From Thamnaconus septentrionalis (taxonomy: Eukaryota > Chordata > Actinopteri > Tetraodontiformes > Monacanthidae), in contig CM020506.1 in assembly GCA_009823395.1 (NCBI GenBank), forward strand, positions 4,922,501-4,986,500: a stretch of DNA of 64,000 nucleotides, given 5' to 3'. Numbering within the stretch: the first letter of the stretch is position 1; every line of letters starts with the position of its first letter. The translations under genes and the position numbers were made by a program. The notes under the pieces are model-generated. The model was not told where the DNA came from. It ran no database searches and saw only the letters and a list, made by a program, of their open reading frames with translations. Below, piece after piece: positions 12,201-24,000 of the stretch.

Positions 12201-14592
12201 CCTCAATATAAATCCAGAGGAGAAAATTCCAAAGTCTTCCGTGACGTCGAGAATAACAACAACAACGACACTGTTACTCTTCTCAAAGGAGCTGTGCTAC
12301 AACACCAAAGCTCAGAGGTGCAAGTAAGCACCCCCACTGAAAGATTGACATTATTGCAACGTTTATTTGGAATTATGACATCAAATGTTTTATTTTTGTC
12401 TTCATAGGAAAGTTTAGAATCTACAGAAAAGCTTCTAGAGCCACTTCCAACCACGGTGGTGAGTTTTTCAGTTTTCATTCTGATGTTGTGCATTCAAAAT
12501 AAAGCCTGTAACCTGACTGTGTTGCAGGAAGTTGTTGAGGTAACAATGTTGTTTCAGGAGGAATCTCCCCTTCCTGTCAGTGAACCAGCTGTGACCACTC
12601 CGCCTGTTTCATCTGAGCCGTTTGTGTCACAGCAGCACAGGGTTGGGGACACAAGGCGAGCACATGGTACCCAGGAAAAGGTAACATTTCCCTCCGCTTG
12701 GTGTTGGTATGTGTGAGATTTTAAAGGTACTGGTAGTTTTTAAAATACATCTGTGATGCTTTTTAATAGTCCAAAGCGTCTGCTTCTCGGCCATTACCGC
12801 CTCCTCCCATTGCAAGTTCAGTGTTGGAGCAGAGAAAGAGGAGCAGGAGGAGCACACAAAGCAAAGAAGCCACAACCTCCACATCTGGAAGTGCCAGTAA
12901 AGATACTTACTCGGAAAGACCGCTGGTAAGGATCCTCCAGCACATACACACTGCATACAATCCCATCTCCACAGATGTTGTTGTTTTAGCTGAATGATAA
13001 TTTAGCATTTCCCACAGAAATATCTTGATATCTAGATTTTGAAAATGCACAATTCTCTGACAATTTGCCGCTACAATGTGGCTCAACATGTGGTTCACTA
13101 TTTATTGTCAGGATCGTCCCCTGTCTGCTAGAGAAAGGAGGAGACTGAGGCAGTCCCAGGAAAGCGTCAGTGGAGCAGGTAGTGAATCCAAAACTATAAC
13201 TGTGTACTTAAACTTACCATTCACAAACACTTGAACACTTGTTTTTTCTACTCTCTGCACAGCTATCTGTGTTGCAGCCCGGTCATCTTATGACATCCAC
13301 ACTTCCACCCAGGGTGATCACTGCAGTGATTCTGTCAGCACATCTCTTTCAGATGTTATCCCTGAGACCTGTAAAGAGGTACTGACATCCCGTCGCTGTG
13401 GCGTTTCATTTGAGTTTGAACAGATAAACTTGCTTTTCTCTAATATGAAAATCTCAATGAAAGTTGTTAGAACAGTTTGATGTGTTTCTGTACAGCAGGA
13501 TGTTTTACTAGAGGGAAGGTCAGATGAAGACGAGTGCAGCTCATCCACCAGTTCCAGTGAACGTCTGGAAGGAGACTCTCGGGAAAGGTATGACCCTGAA
13601 AGTAACTAGCAAAATGGTTTTTAACTTTAGTCAGCCACATGTTCTTGTTCTTTTATGGGTCGCTTTGTAGGAAGACCGACTCCTGTGACATGCAGGATTT
13701 AGTCCAAATGATGACCCACACTTTGAGAATGGATGTTGGAGATTCTGTATCTGAGGTGGAGAAAAGCAGACTTGGCTCTTCTGCACTGCCAGAATTTAAA
13801 CTCAACAGAAGATACAGGGACACCCTGGTGCTTCATGGGAAGGCTTGTCATGAGTCAGAGGACTTGTCATTGGGTGAAATACCCAAAGGTGAAATCTGAT
13901 CAAATTATTATAAAAATATTTTTTGTTTACTGTAATGCAAAGTATTTTATTAAGATATGTTGGACATATAAATTAATTGTTATTAACCTGCCATTTTAGA
14001 CTTCTACTCTGGTTAACATTTATTTACCCCCTTAAAAGGTTCAACATCTGGTCCAGCCAAGATAAGGAGAATCATAGAAAACCTGCGGACAGATGTGTTG
14101 AAGGGCCTGGGTATCAAACTTTTGGATAGGGTCCTGGAAATCATGGAGGAAGAGGACGAAAACAAACGTGAAGTATGATGAAGAAAACAAATTTGACCAG
14201 TTTAGTACCTGACCCATGTAGTCAGAGCAAAACATGTTCAGCCACTTGAAGTGTATAGAGGCAGATCTGAAAAAGGATCTTTGCCGTAATGATTCAGTTG
14301 TGTATCCATGTGCACTCTGTGTGATAAAGAATAGTAGGATTTGTTTCATTATTAAACATGCAGCTACATGAAGACAGGAATAGATTAGGGGTTTTCTGTG
14401 TCATCAATTACTGCACCATTTTAAGTTTATATTTTTCCTCAACACTTTCTCATGAAAAAATAACTACTGTTGGATCTGTTTCTGTCACTACAGCTATGCC
14501 TTCGAAACCAAATGGGGGACGAGAAGTACCAAACTTATGCTGTGATGGTGAGGCAGTTGAAATTCTTAGAGGACATTGCTTTGAAGATTTAG
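9286..14592 (+). CDS. nek4: NIMA-related Ser/Thr kinase Nek4
   Basis: Sixteen coding exons: 9286-9372, 10119-10385, 10485-10682, 10775-10882, 11119-11273, 11410-11545, 11679-12323, 12408-12458, 12528-12680, 12770-12925, 13112-13178, 13263-13378, 13496-13587, 13671-13888, 14039-14172, 14494-14592. All junctions are GT-AG and keep frame; total 893 residues (human about 841). Kinase domain about 6-261: Gly loop GKGSYGEV, Lys33 in VIKK, HRD Asp129, DLG Asp147, activation loop ending GTPYYMSPE. The central region is low-complexity. The blocks [32 protein letters not shown] and the C-terminal [11 protein letters not shown]...RQLKFLED match Nek4 rather than Nek1/3/5. Nek4 works at cilia/microtubules and in DNA-damage responses. 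Exon 9 contains a second in-frame acceptor at 12557, and exon 13 begins at a tandem CAGCAG acceptor, so small protein isoforms are likely. Confidence 0.97.
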
Positions 14593-14950
14593 TTACAAAT
14601 GCAAAGGTGGTACATACACGTGCAGATCATAATAAATACAATCAAATAGTGTATTTACCCCCCGCCCCCTTGCATTTATCACTGTGCAGCTGCCTTCACA
14701 CAGGCAACATTGTAAATAACTGTAGGTTTTATTTTTTTACCTCCCTATAAAGAATTTGTAAATATTTTAGTATTTTTTTCTGAACATCTATGCAAATATT
14801 GAGTCACTCTTAACTCCTTTGTTTTTGTAGTCAACTTTTCTATCACAAAATATTGTTTTTAAGTTACTGTTTTTCAAATGCTGTATCTGGTAGTTGCTGC
14901 AACATTAAATAGTACCCATTGTAAAATTTATGGTCAGAATTAATGTTTGT

Positions 14951-15013
14951 AATAAATCTAATAAATGTTAAATGCATCATGTCTAAAAAATAAAACATTT
15001 GTTTCTAAATAAA
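14951..15013 (+). terminator. nek4 polyadenylation signals
   Basis: Four AATAAA hexamers, at 14951, 14960, 14989 and 15008, about 360-420 nt after the nek4 stop codon. The last is about 105 bp from the convergent spcs1 signal. Confidence 0.7.
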
Positions 15014-15118
15014 GTTCCGTTTGTGCATTGATATACACAGTATCATGCAGTAACACTGCTGAAAATGGATGTGAAAAAAAAACAACAATCCAATTTATAA
15101 AACAGGTGGTATCTGATG

Positions 15119-15124
15119 TTTATT
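15119..15124 (-). terminator. spcs1 polyadenylation signal
   Basis: AATAAA on the minus strand, 90 nt past the spcs1 stop. Converges with the nek4 3' end. Confidence 0.7.
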
Positions 15125-15213
15125 ATTAGACTAATGGAAACATTTGAATAGCAAATTCCAAACTAAGAGGATGTACTAACAGGCAGTTGGGGATTGACTT
15201 TGGTAAGATTGAG

Positions 15214-16135
15214 TTATTTGTGCTTCTTCTTCTTGAGACCCTCTTGAGGTTTTTGGTTGCTCTCGCCACTGCTCTCTGGAACAGCCGGCTGCCATGACAA
15301 AGGATTCTGTCTGTACATCGGCCATGGAGGAAGGGTCAACTAGGGAATCAAACATGAAAATAATTCAGATTTGTTTCAGAATTTGTACATCCATAAGAAA
15401 ATAAGAACGTCCTCTACGTTGCGTACAGTTGAATACTTTTAGGCGCTATAAAGAATTAAAAAAAATTTACCACACAGGACACAGCAAAACCTGCCAAGAC
15501 AATGTAAACTGTCCACCCAAACTGCTCGACGATCAGTCCATACACGAATCCAATTACCTAGGGATTAAATGCAAAAAAAATTAAATCAATGGAGGCAACT
15601 ACAATGGCCTTAATTATATTTGGGTATAGCATGTCGTGGGTTCTTACCGCCGATACTAGTATTATTCCTTGGAAGATCTGTTCAGCCAATTTTTGGCCTT
15701 TATAGTCCTGCCAAATAAAGAGTTATAATTATTCAGTAATTGCTGGACGCATTTATCAATACAAAATATATTCGCTGGTGAAATCGGTTCCTGATTTATT
15801 TAAAAAGTTTATACAGTACACGACAATGAAATGAGCAAGCTTTCTAGTGGATCGAAGAACCTGTGAAATTTACGAGAAGTAAACTATCCCAGCCATGGTT
15901 GAATGGAAATATTACGACTTTAAAACCGTGTTGGCTTTTTAAAATGCGCCTACAAAGTAAATGCAATTGTTAAGGCTCATTAGCTAGCAGCTGGTGAGAA
16001 TGCGACGTTAACTCAAACACTGCACCATCATGTTACAACCAACATTATAAAGACAGATACACGCAAATAGCGCATTGTTTAGAATAAATTCAGGATTACC
16101 ATATGCGTCGGGATGCTTTTGAAAATAGACAACAT
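15214..16135 (-). CDS. spcs1: Signal peptidase complex subunit 1
   Basis: Four exons on the minus strand: 16135-16100, 15707-15648, 15557-15471, 15339-15214; all splice sites canonical and all in phase 0. The product is 102 residues, the same length as human SPCS1. It starts [22 protein letters not shown] and has two hydrophobic segments (about residues 23-41 and 47-64) separated by the short EQFGW turn, then [14 protein letters not shown] and a lysine-rich tail ending KKKKHK. SPCS1 is a small non-catalytic ER-membrane subunit of the signal peptidase complex; both termini face the cytosol and it helps exclude transmembrane segments from cleavage. The start ATG is the only one in frame in exon 1. 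Head-to-head with glt8d1, tail-to-tail with nek4. Confidence 0.97.
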
Positions 16136-16822
16136 CTTTCCTCTGAAATCTTTTCGCCAAACGCAAAAGCGACTGACGCGCACCGATGTAGTTCTACTTC
16201 CGGTTTCAAAACGATACGTCTGCCGTTGAAGGACCCAAAGCAGTTGCGCCCACAAAATTATTTTAAAAAAAAACCCCGCAAAAATTCACAAAAAAAACCC
16301 TACGGGTTACATATACGAATTTATATTTGTGTGAATATTAGCGAGAAAAATAGAATATTTCGTAGACGTAGTCTTTCTTTTCAACGGAAACTTCCGCCTG
16401 CCTAAATTATCCGGCGCAAAAGTTGTTTTACAAATCAGGCACATCATCGGGCAGCTATTTCTGTGCGAATTTATATGGAACTTGATGATGTTGAGTTGGC
16501 AGTATGGCTGTAGTGTAGACCATCTTTCGCTATTCGGAAAAGAATTCCCCCACGCTACACTAGTTTCGTCGATTAATATTTAACATTTTTAATTTTCAGT
16601 TAAACAAACTAGGTTGGGAAAATTTTCCACTTCGCTGGCGTTTTCTTTTGTTCGCTTGTCGCCACACAGCAGCAGCTGCAACTGGGATCCAATGCAACCT
16701 TGAGTAGACAGCTGATTGACTGCAGCTGCACTCACATCAACTTGCGTCTTTGTTTTTATTTCTGTCCATTTATCATTGTCCTGTACTCGTCGGTGCGTGA
16801 AGTGACCAATGAGCTCGTTGCC
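16136..16822. promoter_or_regulatory. Bidirectional promoter region of spcs1 and glt8d1
   Basis: 687 bp separates the two divergent start codons. An ACTTCCGGT (16196-16204), a canonical ETS/GABPA site when read on the minus strand, lies about 60 bp upstream of the spcs1 ATG, typical of housekeeping promoters. No TATA box near either start. Part of the right half is probably glt8d1 5' UTR. Confidence 0.6.
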
Positions 16823-19703
16823 ATGACTCTCAGAAGAGGTGAGTTGGAGGATGAAACTGTTTGCATCCCTGCGTCATGTTATCAGCGCTTAGTAAAGAAA
16901 AAAAAATGCTTAGAATATTAGAATTGTAACTTTAGCTGTGATACCACACACCTAGAACTATTGCGAGTCACATCCCAACATTTTGAATTTCCCTTTTTAC
17001 CTATTCACGTGTTTTGTTTTGTTTTTAAATATATATATTTATTTTCCAAAATTCACAGTAAACGTGCTGATCCTTGTGCTTCTGGCCGTGGCCTTCCTGA
17101 TCATAGTCCAACGAAACCTGCTCAACCTGAGCGACTTCTTGCACAAGGAAAACCCAGGTATGTTTCTTTTTCTGTGGGATGGAAAGTAAACGGTGCGTCA
17201 GATGCACTATTTGCAGTGCAATTTATTCCCACCTGCAATGAACAGTCATGAGGCTGCTTGTTTGGTCAGGCAGTCCAAAAACAACAGTGTGCTTTTATGC
17301 AGATGCATCGTTGATTCTTCCCTTCGAGTCGGAGTTTCTTCCAGACATCAGACCAGAGGCAGCGAGGAAAGGGGATGAGATTCCTGTTGTCATCACCGCT
17401 GGCGAGCAGAGACTTGGTGGTGTGGTCACTGCCATCAACAGCATCCACCAGAACAGCAAAGCCAACGTTGTGTTCACTATTGTCACCCTGAATGACACAG
17501 TGGATCACCTCAAGTAAGAACATCAAATGTGTCTGGCTTTTGCAACGTCAAGCAAACTGACAAAGGTTGTGGGGGTAGCAGTTGCTGGGGGTACATCACC
17601 TTGACATATTATATGTCAGTGTTGAATTGCACACTGTTTGTCATCCACAATTTCATTATGTGCTGGGCATAAATTAACCTTCATGCAAAGGTAACATTTT
17701 CTGAAAAGCGCATAATTTTGCTGTGTCAACAGAATGTGGCTCACCAAGACGAGGCTGAAAAGTGTCAGATACAAGATTGTCATTTTTAAGCCTGAGATCC
17801 TAAAAGGGAAGATACCGGAAGATTCTCAGGCACAAGAGGCTGCACAACCGGTGAGACGGGAAAAATAGCAAGCGGCTGTTTTTTTCATTGGGCCAAGACT
17901 AATATTTATTCAAGCTCCACTTTGGTACAATCTAATTTCAACTTGTTTTCCAGTTGACATTTGCCAGATTTTATCTGCCTGTGTACCTTCCCGAAGCGGA
18001 GAAAGCCATCTATTTAGACGATGACGTTGTTGTACAAGGTAAGACGGAATAGTTGTTGAGTAACTGATACTAAGAGTTTAATCATTTTTGTTTGTGTCTG
18101 TTGCATCTCAGGGGACATTCAGGAACTTTTTGAAACCAACATCAAACCAGGCCACGCAGCTGCCTTCTCAGACGACTGCGATTCAGCGTCGGCCAAAGGA
18201 TTCGTTCGCGGAGCGGGAAACCAGGTGGATTATCTTCATCCCGACAGTTTGACAGAGCGATGCCAGTCTCAAGCTTTTCAGCCAGTGGGAGTTATTAAAC
18301 ACTGCTTTTTTTATTTCACCCCAACAGAATAACTACATAGGTTTCCTTGACTTTAAGAAGGAGGCCATCAAGAAGCTGGGCATGAGAGCCAACACATGCA
18401 CCTTCAACCCAGGAGTCATTGTGGCAAACCTGACTGAGTGGAGGAACCAGAACGTCACGCAGCAGCTGGAGCACTGGATGGAGCTCAACACAAAGTAGGC
18501 GCCTCAGTTTATTGTACTCAAAATGTGGGTTGAAACCTGTTCAGTGGTTTTTTTTTTTTTTTTTTTTTTAATAAACTGTATCATGACTGAGTTATTCAAA
18601 TGATTTCTTGGTTTGCGCAGGGAGGATCTGTACAGTAAGAATCTGGCGGAAAGTGTCACCAGCCCTCCTCTCCTCATCGTCTTCTACAAACGTCATTCCA
18701 CCATCGACCCCATGTGGCACGTCAGACACCTCGGTAAGTCCTCCCTGGTTGCTGACACTAAGTCAACCTCGCACCATAGATAAAATGTTCAATATGTGCA
18801 TCTGAAAAACGACTCGAAGTCGATGTTAAGAAAGAGGGGAATTCCTTGAAAATGACTTGGAAGGCAAACGGATGATTGCTCATGCTGTCAAAATAGGCCA
18901 ATCAGGTTTCAGAGCCAGTTAGGAACTGCGCCGATCTTTGTATTGGCAGCATCTCACTTTTGTTGAACTTCAACCAGCTGGTTGCCTGCCGGTTGATCAT
19001 GTCACAGCAGCTGAAAATAATTCATACTTTATTTTCATGAGATGAATTTGTTAGATTTCTGTTTTGGGAATTCAACAAACCAGGCATTAAGTTAAAAGGA
19101 AACAAGAGTCAATTCTTTTCATTAGTTTACCTTCTGTAGTTACGTCATCTTAGCTCACGTAGTTGGCCATTACCTCTCGTCACTCAGGTGTATCACTTCA
19201 ATGTTGATCCGTTTAATCCAGTCTCGCTTCAAGGCAAAAAATCTGATCAGGACGTGAAATCAACTGATGAGCCACCCTTAAAATAACCAAGGATAACCTT
19301 TCAAAATAAAAGCCTTCCTCTTAAAGTTATAATTTTAATTGAAATAAACCAAATTGTAAGATTGTACTTTAAATGTAAATTCTTAATATACTAATTTGAG
19401 TAAAATGTGTATTTAGGCACCTACACCTTTCTAATTATCTATCACGATTTGATTGTATTATATTGGGGAAAAAAAACGACAACAAAAAAACCCACAAACA
19501 CAAAACACCCTTGTTTTCCAGGCAACACAGGAGCTGGAAACCGCTACTCCTCGCAGTTTGTAAAAGCAGCAAAGCTCCTCCACTGGAATGGACACTATAA
19601 GCCCTGGGGAGGAACATCCTCCTTCTCTGACGTGTGGGACAAGTGGTTCATTTCTGACCCCACAGGAAAGTTCCATCCTGTGAGGAAAACAGCAAGGGAC
19701 TAA
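16823..19703 (+). CDS. glt8d1: Glycosyltransferase 8 domain-containing protein 1
   Basis: Nine exons: 16823-16838, 17059-17157, 17303-17513, 17733-17850, 17954-18038, 18112-18224, 18328-18494, 18621-18733, 19522-19703; all GT-AG, frame kept, 367 residues (human 371). It is a type II membrane protein: a signal anchor at about residues 6-22 (VNVLILVLLAVAFLIIV) and a lumenal GT8-family domain. The metal/UDP-sugar-binding motif is present as AIYLDDDVVVQGD, with Asp170-172. Other family blocks are PVVITAGEQRLGG, GHAAAFSDDCDSAS, FNPGVIVANLTEW and LLHWNGHYKPWG. Sequons NDT, NLT and NVT suggest N-glycosylation. The enzyme's acceptor is not settled; it is assigned to the Golgi/secretory pathway. The first exon carries only 16 coding bases. 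Confidence 0.97.
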
Positions 19704-20573
19704 TAGGAAGGTGGACTGCTCCGAAGAACATTTGATTAGTCCCAGCAGGACGGCGCCACATGATACCTCAGGAACTTCCTTTTTCAATTCCTCGTTCTGC
19801 AATTCTACAAAAAAAGTCGACATGTGGATGATTCCTCTTCCAACTCACAGATTTGAGGCTTGGCTCATTGTTTCAAAATGCACATTTAACATCCCTTCCA
19901 TGGTTGAATTTGCAAGGACTTTATTTAGTTTTTTTTATTTAAAATTTAAAGGTTGAAAGATTTTCATTCGGCACATGGAGGCGTGTGAGGCAAATCAACA
20001 TTAGGGAGTGTCTTTTGTACCAATGTGCCAAAACAACCAAGTAAATATTGGCCACACCAAGTTTATGGAGCTTTGTTTACATGCAGCTTACAAAAGCGCA
20101 TTTTATTTGTATATTTAGCAGGCGTCAGTTTTACCTCTGCTCAAACAGTGCAGCAGTAAACACTACAGTTTTTGACTTTAACCTCATGCTCCACCCACAG
20201 CATTAACCTTGCAGATTCCTTGGACTATTCAGTCAGTGCGAGAGGAAACGTTGCGTCTCCTTTTTACGTTCACCACTAAGCAAGAAAAAGATCATTTAAG
20301 TCAACTTTCTTTATAATTTCATATACCAGTTTATTGTGAATCCAATGCAGCGGTTAAGTGCATTCATCCAAGTGCTTTTTGACTCGCTTATAGAATGAAT
20401 AAGGCTAAACTTGCATTTCTAGAAATTATCTGCAGCTGTGTTATATATTCAGACCACTACGCCAACCATTCCTCTGCAGAAATGTTGTTCATGCTGTTAC
20501 TGGTGATTTTTAAACATTTGGAGAAAACCTTTCCATTTGCAGATGTAAATGTCTTTTATAATGAACAAATAAA
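19704..20573 (+). terminator. glt8d1 3' UTR and polyadenylation signal
   Basis: After the glt8d1 stop the sequence is non-coding until an AATAAA at 20568-20573, the probable cleavage signal. The convergent gnl3 signal is about 165 bp further on, so the two transcripts nearly meet. Confidence 0.65.
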
Positions 20574-20738
20574 CCTTACCGTTTTAATATTTCTTGATTT
20601 GGACTGAATTACTCGGTGTTTGAAGCAGCACACGTAAAACTACATGTTAAAGTTAAAGGCGGACTGATTTCAGACAAAAAGTGGCTGCCACTTGAGTTAA
20701 AAAAAAAAAAAGTGTAAAAGTTGCAATGGGTTTTGAGG

Positions 20739-20744
20739 TTTATT
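20739..20744 (-). terminator. gnl3 polyadenylation signal
   Basis: AATAAA on the minus strand, about 280 nt after the gnl3 stop codon. Confidence 0.7.
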
Positions 20745-21024
20745 AGTTATAGTACCTCATCTATATACAGCAATGAATAGACAACATTACAAGTGGGCTC
20801 TGGACATTTAAAACCAAGGTTATCTTTAACATATGGTACAAAAGCTCAGCACAATTTAACATCAACACTTTTTCGAATAAACAAAATTTTCTTGGCAGAA
20901 TGGGAGTCTGTACAAAATTCTGGTATTCCTGATGCTTTAACTCAGTCTGCTGTTGCATGTCGGTAAATCCTGCACCGTATTTGAACAGTTCTTTAAGAGA
21001 CTGGCGGCGATGCGACCACGGAGC

Positions 21025-24000
21025 TCATTTAAAATCTGTGTTGAAGTCGTAAGCGTCGTCTGCAGATGGGCCGATGTCGATGTGGACAGACTTCTGCGTC
21101 GTCCGTACGCTGCCGGTTTTTTCTGAAAGAAAATTAAAAGAGGTGATTTGTAAAAAAACCCAGAACAGGATCGTTAAGTATTAGATTTAACAATGCTGAA
21201 GTTTCAAAACATACTTTTGAGAGATGACTTTAGCGGTTTCGTGGGTTCCTCATTTTCATTAATGTCCTCGGGCAGTTGTTCAGGCTGCAAGAGAAGCAAA
21301 GTTTAGGTAATACCATCCTCAACAGAAGGAGATTTAAAAAAAAGAAAAGGTCTGAGTTAGCTGGATCAGAGTTGGATTAGAAGTCTTCACGGATGAACTC
21401 CAGACTTGCACTTTTGTCCTCATTTCCAGGAAACCAGACTGCTAACGTTATTTAAAGCAACTGTATCGTGCTCTGGTCTTAGATAATTTACCTCATTCCT
21501 TTCTTCGGTCTCTGTGGCTGCAGGGGGTTTTTCCTCAAAGGTCTCGCTGAAACTTATGAGGCCTGCAGTCGAGCCACTGGAGGTGAAGCTGACACTGCTG
21601 GCCTGGTTTGGAAATTTCACTTCTACAAAACAGAAAATATCAGTTACATCTGTTCCTGCTGATGCTGGATGTTCATCAGCAGTGATGAAAAAAAAAAATG
21701 GTACCTTTTATAGTTTCCTCATTGCCCTTTTTCAGCTGGTTTAGGTCCCATCCACTGTGCATCTCGGCAGCCACAGTGTTGGACATGTATGGAGGGAGGC
21801 TGTGCTTGCCCGGAGCCTTACAGTGGTATTTTAGCTTCGCTCTGAGGAGACAAAGCACCCACATCAGACTCAGGGAAAGTTCTCTGCTTTGCAAATGCAC
21901 ATATTTTACACGTTTCTTCGAAGAGTGTGGAATCAGAGTTGGATTAGAAGTCTTCATAATGACATCTAGGAATGCGTTTTTGTCCTCATTTCCACATTGC
22001 ACCTGCCTACTATACCTCCATTACGACTACACAGTGAAATGCTCACCCGGTGCAGTCGGCGAGGAAAGCAGCAGCTGCCTCCTCCATGTTAGGAACTCCG
22101 CCCTTCTGCAGGTATCCACGCTTTTTGGCGAGCAGGCTTAAAAACTCGAGTGAGTTCCGGAAGTCTGGGACATTATACTGGAGCATGATCTGAAACATGA
22201 AGAGCAGGTGTCCTGAAAAGATTAGCAAAACGTTGCGCTGCGGTCGGCCTGCTCCTTGACGCGCACCTCTTGTGATGGCAGCTTTTCTCACCTGTATCTT
22301 GTCACACTGTTTGAGCAGAGCCCTGACGGCCTCCAGGACGCTCTCCTGGCCCTCCTCCACCTGCAGGCTCCTCAGAGCCATCGATGCAGCTGGGTTGGAC
22401 GCCAGGGCCACCACTCCAGGGCTGTCAAGCAGCTTCACGCTCTTCGAGATGTGCACCTCCTGCATGAATCTGACGAGAAGTCAAGAACCATTACGCAGGG
22501 GTTTTAAAATGCATAAACAGTTCTGCAAAAATAAGCACAGTGCAATAGAAAGTGTTCAAAGCTTTGCACGATTGTGTTACCTACTTTGTGATGCCTCTCT
22601 TGACACCAGCACTGCACGCAAGCATCTCCTTCATGCTGTTGATGACGCTGCTCTTTCCCACGTTAGGAAATCCTGAGGGTTAAAAAAAAAAAAAAAAAAA
22701 GTGCTGCTTTTTTAACATACACAGCTATCAGCTAACATTAAATGCTGACTGATCTTCTGGTGAGACTTACCAACTACACCCACTTTAAGGGAGGCATCTC
22801 CCTTTGTCTTAAGAGCATAACTTGAGAGGAGCTCAGAGAGGCAGGCGCGTCCAAAGCAGGTTGCTGCTCGTGAAAAGTCCGGAGCATTGCTGAAGGCCAT
22901 TTTTCTGTCCTTCTTGTCTTGCTGAAGGGAGTTAAAGAACGACATGATTAGAGATGAGTGTGAATGAACCACCAACACGCAGACATCATAGTCAAAGGAA
23001 TCAGCTGCCAACAGTACATCAAAAGACTGCATGTGAGCTGTCACAAACATGCACGTTAACTCTGCTGGTGACAGAGCCACTGATTTTGCATGGTTTGTCA
23101 GTGCTGTTGGAGGTTATAACCAGTTAAAACAGCACAACAGAAGCTGTTCAACCTTCTCAGTCCTCCATGATCACAAGACTTCCAGAAGCAATGGTATCAA
23201 CATACTAATTCTGACTGAAAATGGAAATGCTAAGAACTTTTATCATTGTAAATTCAATTGAACACTGTCCTTGACTCAATTTTAAGACTTCTATTCGTTA
23301 CTCATTGCGACACAAAACACATATTGGTATTTATACTGATTTGTCAGACTGTAACCATACCACTGTTCTGTCCTTGATGTGCGTTGACGCTTTAAACACC
23401 ACAACTGGAAACTCATTTTGTAAGTATTTGATCCACCGCTCCAGATTTTCCTTCGGTATCAAATCTAGGAAAAAAAAAAACAACAGTCAAACACAGTAGC
23501 ACGTTACAGTTGAGACAACCTATCTGTCATCAAGCATGAGTAATGCAAGCTCTAAACTGTAAATTGACAAGTACTTTTTTTTATTTATTATTTATTTATT
23601 TTTACCTGTTTTGTTCAAGAGCAAAAGCAGTTTCTTGTTGCCGTCCCTCTGCAGCACAGCTTCTTCCAGCTGTGGACACCTGCAGCCGAGAGGATCACGA
23701 GCGTCGAGGACTTCTATCACAACGTCTGAAGCATCAATGACCTGAAAAAAAAAGAGGGGCTTGAGGAACCGTTCTTTTTTTTTTTTTTTATTCAGCAGGT
23801 TAATGCTGACTTTGGTTCTGATACCTTGTTTAATTCACTACAGAGATGCTTCTTCGAGCTCCTGTCGGTGGCAGACTGTTTTTCTTTCCGTTTTTTGGCC
23901 TCATTCTGTGGAAACCAGGCAGCAAGTAGAGTAAGAGCCAGTCCTTTGAAAAAAGTGATCAAACGCCACAGTGACGGATGGTTTCTTCCTTTTACCTGCC

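Noticed and set aside
12203..12493. Minus-strand frames over nek4 exons 7 and 8
   Set aside because: Shadow frames crossing true exon-intron borders of nek4.
21636..21684. Possible third snoRNA in gnl3 intron 12 (TGATGAA ... CTGA)
   Set aside because: Boxes are only about 35 nt apart and no terminal stem forms, unlike the two accepted copies.
22922..23360. Possible snoRNA in gnl3 intron 7 (TGATGT and CTGAT words)
   Set aside because: The box order and spacing do not give a plausible C/D structure and no paired ends were found.
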